Of a stretch of 64,000 nucleotides of DNA, positions 56,419-64,000 are shown in pieces. The translations under genes were made by a program, and so were the position numbers. Numbering within the stretch: position 1 is the stretch's first letter; the number at the start of each line of letters is the position of its first letter. The notes beneath the pieces were generated by a model. The model saw only the letters and a list, made by a program, of their open reading frames with translations. It was not told the origin of the DNA and did not search any database. The stretch comes from Rhizoctonia solani (lineage: Eukaryota; Basidiomycota; Agaricomycetes; Cantharellales; Ceratobasidiaceae), in contig NC_057370.1 of NCBI RefSeq assembly GCF_016906535.1, forward strand, positions 186,001 through 250,000. The letters are read 5' to 3'.

Positions 56419-57405
56419 TGGGGCCCCCTTCTGGTCAGAAGCGCCCAAGGTCCTCCCCAGCCTGGCCCAGCCAACCCCAAGAAGAGTTGCTCCCCCGCAA
56501 GTCCCATCTCCCCCTCCATCTCCGCGTCTCCAATCCCCAATTGGAACAGCTGCCCCTCCACCTCCGGCTCCAGTCGCGCCTATCCTGCTCCAGTCAAGGT
56601 TGACCACCCCAATGCCTACACAGGCAAAATAGGGAGCAAAGCCAAGCAATGGCTGACTTGGATGTTAGCCTGGACCCGCCTCAATTCGCGGATGTTCCCC
56701 ACCAATCAAGAGGTCCTCTCCTTCCTCTTGATGAACATGAAGGACTCTGCCGGGGCTTGGGCCCACCCACACCTTGACCAGCTTGGATCACACCAAGCCA
56801 TCATCCAAACCGTTGAGGGGTTCAAACTGGAGTTCTTGGCAGCATTTGGCAACCCTGACGCCACAAGGGCCGCCAAGCGGAAAATCACCACCCTCACCCA
56901 GTCCAGCACATGTGCGGACTACATTACAAAGTTCAGGACCCTTGCAATGGAACTGGACTGGAATGACGCGGCCCTTAGAGGCCAGTTTGCCCAAGGCCTC
57001 CATTGGGAGGTCAGCCGCCAAATTGCAACATGCAAAACTAGCCCGCGCACCCTCCTCAAGCTGCAGAATGCAGCACTTGTCATTGACAACGCTCTCCGCA
57101 AAGAGCAAGCTAGCCACCTGCCAAGGGATAATAAGCCTAGCAGACCATCCAACCCCGCAAGGGGGACAAGTACCGGCCAACCCACAACCGGTTCAAAGAG
57201 ACTCTCCAATGACCCCAACTTTGTGTCAGAGGAAGAGCGTAACCGCCACTGCGCCACAGGCGCCTGCATCAAATGCGGCAAAATGGGCCACAAGTTTGCA
57301 GAATGCTGCACAGGCTGGAAAGCCACCCCTATTGAGGACAAGGGGAAGGCTAAGGAAACTGCCAAAATTGGCAAAGACTCCAAGTACCAATTGGGAAAAG
57401 AGTAA
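56419..57405 (+). pseudogene. gag of element A1, C-terminal part
   Basis: Resumes after the GTTGG duplication with a proline-rich linker. A frame change is needed near 56590 (one frame ends in TAG at about 56630, the other continues from PAPVKVDHPNAYTGK). The Gag core includes KQWLTWMLAWTRLNSRMF and DPDATRAAKRK-like GNPDATRAAKRKI. The CCHC knuckle is CIKCGKMGHKFAECC. TAA at 57403-57405 follows the heptamer at 57393-57399. Confidence 0.82.
57393..57399 (+). promoter_or_regulatory. Candidate -1 frameshift site of element A1
   Basis: Gag frame TTG GGA AAA GAG TAA; the -1 frame GGG AAA AGA GTA AGG is open into pol. Confidence 0.65.
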
Positions 57406-60400
57406 GGGTACCTGCTGCCGCGCACAAGGACCCCAAGGACTCTGGGCTTGTTGAAATCTGTAATATATCAAATAGTAACAATAGAATATCCCCACTCTTC
57501 ACAATTTCAATTAAGCCAGAGGAACAAGCGGAACATTTAGAAGTCCTGATAGACTCAGGCGCCACATCTTCCTTCCTTCACCCCCGCACCACCAAGGCAT
57601 TATGCCTACCTCTCATAGATCTCTCAACTCCCCAAACCGTTACCATGCTTGATGGGTTGAGCCCCCAGGCTGGAAAAATCTGGAAGAAGGCCAACTTAAC
57701 CTTCTCCTTTGATGGCAAACGCATGACTGAGACTTTCCTAATCTGCAACACAGGGTCTCATGCTGCTATCTTGGGATTGAAGTGGCTAGATGCCCACAAC
57801 CCGGAAATTGACTGGAACCAACGCACCCTCTCCTTTCCCCATACTGTGCTGGAACACGTGGCCATTGCCAAAGAGGAAGAAGCTGACAAGGACCCCCTCA
57901 AGGGAGTACCCTCCAAGTACCACCAATATGCCAAGGTGTTTGGAGAAGAAGAGTTCAATAAGCTTCCTCCACATAGGCATTACAATATCAGCATTGAGCT
58001 CACAGAAGAAGGCCCCTTAAACTCTCCCCTCTATAGTATGACAGATGCCAAATCCGCTACACTTAAGGACTGGCTCAGGGACAAGTTAAAGGCCGGCAAA
58101 ATCCGCCCAAGCAAATCTTCTATCAGTTCACCCATAATGTTTGTGCCCAAAAAGGATGGTTCCTGCCAATTGGTTGTTGATTACCGCCGCCTTAATAACC
58201 AGACAAAGAAGAATGTCTACCCTTTACCCTGCCCCAATGACCTAATGGCCCAGCTCCGCAGTGCCAAGGCTTTTACCAAACTAGACCTGAGGTGGGGTTA
58301 CAACAATGTCCGTGTCAGAGAAGGTGATGAATGGAAAACAGCTTTCCGCACCAAGTACGGCCTTTAAAAATCCTTGGTCATGACCTTTGGCTTAACCAAT
58401 GCCCCTGCGGCCTTCCAGCATTTCATGAACAAACTGTTCAAGGATTTGTTAGACGTTTGCGTCATCATCTATCTAGATGACATCCTGATTTACTCAAAGG
58501 ATAACGCGTCTCACACTCAACATGTCCACAAGGTCTTACGCCGTCTAATGGAGAACCAACTGTTCTGCAAGGCATCAAAATGCACATTCCATGTCACATC
58601 CGTGGAGTATTTGGGAATCATTGTGTCAGATAAGGGTTTCAGTCTGGACAAGCTAAAAATCCAGGCTGTACAAGAGTGGCCGGTCCCCACAAAAGTCAAA
58701 GAAGTACAATCATTCCTGGGATTTGCCAACTTCCTCCGCCAATTTGTTGCCAACTTCAGCCACCTTGCCAGACCCTTGCACAACCTGGTCAAGAAGGATT
58801 CAATTTGGAAATGGGGTACCAGGGAACAGGAAGCCTTCCAAGGTCTGAAGGACGCCATTACAAACGCTCCGGTACTCTGTCACGCAGACCCTGTCAAACC
58901 TTATCTCTTGGAAACAGATGCCTCGGGAGCAGCGCTAGGGTCCATACTCAGTCAGCGCCAAGAAGATGGACAGTTACATCCACTAGGTTTCCTGTTGGAA
59001 TCATTCAAGGGAGCAGAGCTAAACTATGATACGCACAACAAAGAACTACTTGTGATCATCCGTTCCTTTGAATACTGGCGTATCTTCCTGGAGGGCACCA
59101 AACACCCAATCACAGTCTTCACGGATCATTGAAATTTGGAGTACTGGAAAGAGTCCCAAACCTTCAACCGCCGCCATGCACAATGGCACTTACTCCTTGC
59201 TGGCTATAACTTCCAAATTGTGTACTGCCCAGGCAAACAATCCGGCAAACCAGATGCCCTATCCTGCCAAGCCAACCACGCCAACATCCCCCCTGCCAAC
59301 CAGACCATGTTGCCAGCACCCGTATTTGCTAATGTTGCCATAGTCATACCCAAGAAGGAACTCCAGCGCCAGATCAAAGCTGCACTGGACCAGGACAAGT
59401 CTTTAGAGGAAATACTCCAATTCCTCCAAAACAAATCCAAGGCTCCTCCATCCATCAAACGGGCCTTCAAGGATTACAAAATGGAAGCAGGACTATTGTT
59501 CTACCAAGGGCGCATTGTGGTACCCAACATGGGCACCCTAAGGACGGATTTGCTCCAAATTTTCCATGATAGCCCCTTGGCAGGGCATCCAGGGAGGCAA
59601 CGCACATTGGAACTGGTATCAAGAGATTATTACTGGCCCGGGATCCGTGCTGACACCTACTGGCACGTGGACTCCTGCAAGACATGCCAGCAAATAAGGA
59701 AGCCCAAGTACGCGTCTATACTGCCACAGCCACTAGAACTACCCACCAGACCATGGCAGCATGTGTCCTACAACATGATTGTGGATTTACCAAGGGACAG
59801 GGGTCATGACTCAATTCTGGTCATCATTGATAGTTTCACCAAGTATGGGATATTTGTCAAATGTTCCAAGAAGTTAAAAGCACCCAAACTGGCGGAACTA
59901 TTCCTGGAACATGTGTGGAAACAGCATGGAATGCCGGAGAAAACAGTCTCAGACAGAGGACGGGTCTTCAACAACAAATTCCTGAAGGCGCTGTACAAAC
60001 GCCTGGGTATAGACCCTCACTTCTCCTTGGCATACCACCCCCAGAGCAACAGCCAAACAGAGCAGGTTAACCCATCAATAGAACATTTCCTTAGGGCATA
60101 TTCCAGGGTTAACCAAAGAGACTGGACCAGATGGCTCCCCATGGCAGAGTTTGCATACAACAATGCTGTACACAGCAGCACGGGCAAAACTCCTTTCAAG
60201 GCCTTGTATGGATGGGAACCTACCTTAACCCCGTCCAATGTGCCAACGGACGTCCCGGAAGCAGATGATCTTGCCCAGACAATGGAGGCACAGTGGAAAG
60301 AAGTAGAATTGGCACTTTGGCAATCCAAGCAACAAATGACGGCCGGGGAGAGCAGGAGCCCAACAAAATTCAAGATCAGAGAGGAAGTTTGGCTAGACGC

Positions 60401-60782
60401 CAAAAATGTTAACCTCAAAACCCTGAGTCCCAAGCTAATGGAACAACGCCTGGGGCCATTCAAAGTTGTTGAGAAGATCTCCAACCGGGCTTACCGCCTA
60501 GAGCTCCCGCCAACCATGCAAATTCACAACATCTTCTATGTAGGACTCCTATCTAAAGTCAAAAGGGACAAGAAGCGTGCCTTCAAAAGCCACCCTCCAC
60601 CAGTCACTGTGGACGGAGAAGAAGAGTACAAGGTGGAAGGGATCACCAACGCCAAAGAAAGGAACGGGAAATGGTTTTTCCAAGTCAAATGGAAGGGGTA
60701 CGGATCCAAGGAGAACACATGGGAACCCCAAGAAAACTTAAAAAACGCCAAAAAATTTTTAGAAAAGTACAAAAAGACATGA
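57400..60782 (+). pseudogene. pol of element A1 (two stops)
   Basis: Protease LIDSGATSSFLHPR near 57547. RT up to FRTKYGL, then TAA at 58365-58367; open again from 58374 with YLDDILIYS (active site intact). RNase H LLETDASGAALGSILSQ. TGA at 59130-59132 in TDH*NLEYW, where relatives have Arg. From 59136 to 60782 the frame is open through the integrase finger (HDSPLAGHPGRQ), core (TVSDRGRVFNNKF, YHPQSNSQTEQVN) and chromodomain (EYKVEGITNAKERNG, WFFQVKWKGYGSKENTWEP). Confidence 0.9.
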
Positions 60783-62578
60783 AAAAGAAGGCCCTTGGCG
60801 CTGCCAAGGCCCTTAGAGGGGGGGCAGTGTTGTAGACACACTCAATACCAGGGAATTTATTCCCATTTTCTCGGATTTAAACAAAGGCAAACAAACAATA
60901 TTTTCAATCACGTGACTTTGGCGCTTATATCATACGCTAAGCGCCAAGCCATGTCCCCAAACCGTGCTTAATCAGCATACGTAGCCACCTCCACCTATGA
61001 CATCATCATGACGCGTCAGTGACACATATGCATGAGTAAGGCCGACTGCAGAATGGGGTTCTTATTGGATTAGGTATTTGATTTGTTGTATTTGTAATTA
61101 GCTCTCTTGTAGAATATATAAGGAGGCCAACCAACCATGGTAACACCCAGGTCAATTACCTCTTGTTGCATCACACATTGTACAAGGGCCTTACAGCCCA
61201 GCAAATCACTTAGTTACATGCCTTAAGCATTGTCCTCACTGTACATACATAGCTTGTTGCCGCTGTTATGGATATGACATTTCTTCTTTAATCTGTACTT
61301 ATTTTATTAATTACACTAGTAATCTCACAGTAAACAAATGAGATAAAGATGCAAACTAAGGTTTTCAAGGTCCCTCTATCCAATAGTGACCTTTACAAAA
61401 CCTACAAACCTCAGGAATACCCTTAATATGCGATGCCTTTTGCATATATGCTGTTTTCTCACTCATTTAAATATATATCAATTCAGCTGAGTAGATAAAC
61501 AGTAACAAGTAATATTTCTCTTGTTTGTAGTATTTATTATTCAAGATTCTATCTTGTGGCTACACACAGAAATATTCAGGGTCCCCCCTGTTGCATAGAC
61601 AAGTGCTCCGGCGCTTAATCAGCGCTTAAGCGCCGACGCACTAAATGCGCCTTTTCTCCATCACCCGGGCATCCCACACTGCCGAATCACTTGCGCTTAG
61701 GTGCGCATGTACGTGCGCTCCAGAACGCTGGGTCAAACTCCCAAAACGGACAACATTTGGCTGAGTTATGCCCCATTTACTGTAAGTACCCAAGGCAGAG
61801 GTATCCTACCTTTGGGACTGTTTACTCCAAGGATGAAACACTTAGCCTTGGGACATCTAAGGACCCACACAGGTAAATAATGCCTTGGGGCAAATATTAG
61901 GATCTGTTGTTTGTTTACTATGTACCAAAGTATTGGCTCCCTCAAGTGTTTCAGTTGCCACATGTACCTCCTGTACCCCTTCTTGGTATCAATCATGTAT
62001 ATACTTGTTTGTGCGCCTTCTCAGGGTATAAAAGGACCCTGTGAAGACGCTTCTAATGCATCCATTTATCCACTCTTATATATTGACATATACACACAAG
62101 CCTTTAACAGCTTATCTGCGCATTTACTTTAGTGATTGACTCACTGTAAATAGCATAGGAGGTTATTTGGCGCACTAAGACCATAGGCCAGTCCCAACAG
62201 ATACAGGGTAACCTATTAGTGTGCTTACTGCGACCCTGTGCCCCTTGACTGTCACAGTTGTTGAGTTCAACATTGAGTATAGTGCAACAATACTGTAAGG
62301 ATTGTTGTGATTGAGTGATAGTGTTTCAATCCACCATAACCCCTATATTGTAGATATCTTTACCTACAATATCTCATAAATCCTAGATATATTTTAGGTA
62401 AACCCCATAAGTCTTTAGTCTTACTTAAGCATATATAAGTCCTATACTTATTAGGCAAATCCTATAAATCCTGTACATTAGTCAGGTAACCCTCTTACTT
62501 AAGGTACTATCCCAGAAACCTTAAGTATACATACCCTTGGTCACTTAGGCTTAAGTAACATTAGTCTAAGGTACTATA

Positions 62579-62751
62579 TGTCATAAACAGAGGAAAATAG
62601 AACTAGCCGGAATTGAACCAGCTTGACCACTAAGCCATAGAGCCCTATTATTCCTCTGCTGACAACCCATGATTACACCTGCTACCCCCCAAATTTGGGC
62701 TTGGGCCAGCATGCAACCACTTGTACTGGTCATGTGACCGTGTCCAGGACA
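62579..62751 (-). repeat. TRIM LTR, left copy (3' LTR)
   Basis: 173 bp. Minus-strand motifs: A box TGGCTTAGTGG (62637-62627) and B box GGTTCAATTCC (62619-62609), seven bases apart. The B box sits in a perfect T-arm-like hairpin (AGCTGG, loop TTCAATT, CCGGCT). Confidence 0.75.
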
Positions 62752-62840
62752 CTGCCCCCCTTTTTTGGGTGGGCGGCGCCCCTGTGAAAAGTTTTTCCCG
62801 TGGTGGGAATAGAACTGGTGTCCTTCCAAGTTCTACCAAG

Positions 62841-63013
62841 TGTCATAAACAGAGGAAAATAGAACTAGCCGGAATTGAACCAGCTTGACCACTAAGCCAT
62901 AGAGCCCTATTATTCCTCTGCTGACAACCCATGATTACACCTGCTACCCCCCAAATTTGGGCTTGGGCCAGCATGCAACCACTTGTACTGGTCATGTGAC
63001 CGTGTCCAGGACA
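62841..63013 (-). repeat. TRIM LTR, right copy (5' LTR)
   Basis: 173 bp, identical by eye to the left copy, with the same A and B boxes at 62899-62889 and 62881-62871. Confidence 0.75.
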
Positions 63014-63350
63014 CTATACATAACCAACCACCTGCACTTCATAGTTGTTAGACTATTTGTTAGGAGTTGTTATTCCTGATAATCTAGCCTATATTGTGCA
63101 TATATTCTGTGCATATATTCTGATTCTTAATACTAGTTCTTAGTTATTCTCATATACATTTTGTATATAGTAATTCTTTCTTACTCCTGTACTTACACAA
63201 CTCTTAACAGCCGCCTTACAGTGCGTGACCAATGTAGTTAGTTAGTTTGTTGTTGTAGGGTACTCCACCACCGCCTTAAGCAGTTCTACTGTATTAGTCA
63301 CACGGCCACAAGCGCCTGCGCCCTTGACGTCCATACAGACGTCTAGGACA

Positions 63351-63628
63351 GTGGGGTTACTGTCAAAAACCCATGTGTCCCCTGGTCAGCCATTCCCGGA
63401 ATGCCCCCCTCCTGAAACAATAGAAGGGGAAGAACAGTACAAAGTAGAATGGATTCTGGACTCAAAAAGACAGCAGGGAAAATGGTTCTACCTTATAAAG
63501 TGGAAAGGTTACAGCCCAGAAGACAACTCATGGGAACTGGAAGAACTGTTAGAACACAGCCAGGAAGAGATAAGCCAATTCAATAAATCACAACTGAAAA
63601 AGGCTTGTGACTCTGCCAAGAGCCTTTG
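63351..63628 (+). pseudogene. pol of element D3, C-terminal part with chromodomain
   Basis: Resumes after the GTGGG duplication: GLLSKTHV-like text with a frame change, then PPPETIEGEEQYKVEWILD and the chromodomain core GKWFYLIKWKGYSPEDNSWE, to KACDSAKSL. It stops at the reverse D LTR that starts at 63629. Confidence 0.85.
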
Positions 63629-64000
63629 TGTTGTACACCACTGTAAGGTGGGTACTTGCTAGTGGGAGCAGGCACTTGTGGCTGTACTACTACACTGACT
63701 TATGTAATCTAACTACTTTAAGGCTATCTACTGTCTATCCTAAGTTGCTTAGGGCAACTGCAAACTAACTACTGTTGATGCAGAGGGGCCAGAGGCCTAG
63801 AGGTGTGGTAGGTAAAGTAAGGGGGGTAAGTGGCTTCTGACTACTGAGGGCTGGCTACTTAGCTGGCTGGGTACCTTCTCTAATGGGCAAGAGACAAGGT
63901 AAAATCAACTTGGTGTTCCCAAGCAATTTCCCTGCTGTATATATAGACAAGGGCGCACTATCTACATGGTCTGTGCGTGTGAGAAAGGAAGGACATAATG
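63629..64000 (-). repeat. Reverse-orientation family D LTR, truncated by the window end
   Basis: Begins TGTTGTACACCACTGTAAGG exactly like the left LTR of D1 and continues through TATATATAGACAAGGGCGC. It is either a solo LTR or the 3' LTR of another minus-strand D element outside the window. Confidence 0.8.

Larger units (their letters stand above)
62579..63013 (-). mobile_element. Miniature LTR element (TRIM) with tRNA-like motifs in its LTR
   Basis: Two 173-bp direct repeats (62579-62751 and 62841-63013), identical by eye, start TGTCATAAAC and end CCAGGACA. They flank an 89-bp internal region and are bordered by the duplication CTATA (62574-62578 and 63014-63018). On the minus strand the internal region begins two bases after the LTR with TGGTAGAACTTGGAA, a primer-binding-site candidate complementary to a tRNA end reading AGTTCTACCA. 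It ends with the polypurine tract AAAAAAGGGGGGCAG before the next LTR. No coding capacity; it would need proteins from another element. Each LTR holds pol III-like A and B boxes on the minus strand (listed separately). Confidence 0.75.
61264..63209. mobile_element. Non-coding LTR-like insertion F
   Basis: 1946 bp including a nested 435-bp TRIM and its 5-bp target duplication, so about 1506 bp by itself. Ends TGTTATGGAT...CTCTTAACA with TG/CA termini and a short TGTTA/TAACA inverted end. The target duplication GCCGC is at 61259-61263 and 63210-63214. It contains a strong TATA box (GGGTATAAAAGGACCC near 62025) and no significant ORF. It is probably a solo LTR of a long-LTR element or a non-autonomous derivative; orientation unknown. 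Confidence 0.65.
42002..63350 (+). mobile_element. Ty3/gypsy element A1 (defective, interrupted by D2 and F)
   Basis: 5' LTR 42002-42573; the 3' LTR starts at 60828, is split by insertion F and ends at 63350. The target duplication GTGGG is at 41997-42001 and 63351-63355. Internal order: leader with conserved module, gag (split by D2), pol, polypurine tract (AGAGGGGGGGG), 3' LTR. The two LTRs differ at more than 20 sites by eye, mostly C/T and G/A at CpG, older than D2 and B2 nested inside. Stops in gag and pol make it non-functional. Confidence 0.9.
60828..63350 (+). repeat. 3' LTR of element A1, split by insertion F
   Basis: 60828-61263 and 63210-63350 together form the A LTR (about 572 bp after removing one copy of the target duplication). 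The break lies within TTGCCGCCTTACAG, giving the GCCGC duplication around F. Confidence 0.9.
36171..64000 (+). mobile_element. Ty3/gypsy element D3 (defective host of nested insertions, runs off the window)
   Basis: 5' LTR 36171-36731, leader interrupted by solo LTR E (36841-37272), gag 37687-38868, pol 38863-42001, then element A1 (42002-63350), then the pol C-terminus 63351-63628. A reverse D-family LTR begins at 63629 where the polypurine tract and 3' LTR of D3 would be expected, so its own 3' LTR is not in the window. Gag and pol carry several stops and an altered RT motif, so this copy is not functional. Confidence 0.85.

Noticed and set aside
62609..62637. A true tRNA gene at the A/B box pair
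   Set aside because: There is no anticodon arm (only 7 nt between boxes) and no matching acceptor stem; the block repeats exactly as part of a direct terminal repeat.
62579..63013. Simple tandem SINE duplication instead of a TRIM
   Set aside because: The 5-bp duplication lies outside both repeats, and a primer site and polypurine tract sit at the correct ends of the internal region, which fits an LTR structure better.
1..64000. CRISPR array, rRNA genes or bacterial operon features
   Set aside because: No regularly spaced short repeats and no rRNA-like sequence; gene structure is clearly that of an intron-rich eukaryote.

Overview
The window reads as a basidiomycete fungal chromosome, with features that suggest a Rhizoctonia/Ceratobasidium-type genome. 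Introns are short (about 45-90 bp, mostly gtgagt/gtaagt...ag), host genes are intron-dense, and the repeats are Ty3/gypsy chromoviruses carrying a C-terminal chromodomain. The genus is an inference. Protein identities were read from motifs, with no database search.

Positions 1-21,094 are a host gene region of low density. It holds a complete 15-exon type-1 methionine aminopeptidase gene (4279-6480). Around that gene are three related four-exon genes for small secreted, cysteine-containing proteins (2627-3361, 7628-8371, 9537-10283); two of them share the exact lengths of their last three exons. Further along lie a five-exon fungal protein kinase-like gene on the minus strand (15636-16962) and a nine-exon gene of unknown function on the plus strand (17498-18885). 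Decayed kinase-like traces are possible near 1 kb and at 12.6-14.9 kb.

Positions 21,095-64,000 are essentially all retrotransposon, stacked like Russian dolls. I separate three coding Ty3/gypsy families by LTR: A (about 572 bp), B (about 449 bp) and D (about 565 bp). There are also a solo LTR of a fourth family (E), a 1.5-kb non-coding LTR-like insertion (F), and a 435-bp miniature LTR element (TRIM) inside F. The longest chain is old D LTR > A LTR > A LTR > A LTR fragment > element D3 > element A1 > element D2 > element B2. Element B1, itself interrupted by a solo D LTR and by complete element D1, sits beside it in one of the A LTRs. Nine insertions have matching 5-bp target-site duplications, so the order can be read from the sequence. 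D1 has an uninterrupted gag and a 1123-codon pol and may be functional. The other copies carry stop codons, frameshifts or altered catalytic residues, many of them explained by CpG to TpG/CpA transitions.

Three signals cut across the families. (1) All six gag-pol junctions have the same candidate -1 frameshift heptamer, G GGA AAA, with pol open in the -1 frame. (2) A non-coding leader module of about 92 nt upstream of gag is conserved in A, B and D although their LTRs and Gag proteins differ widely. (3) All three LTR families carry TCACGTGA about 80-100 bp from the LTR start. Family B also has a conserved extra ORF before gag, with a hydrophobic N-terminus and a coiled coil but no ATG. The host genes and the retroelement block appear functionally unrelated; the block could be pericentromeric or other heterochromatin, which the sequence alone cannot show.
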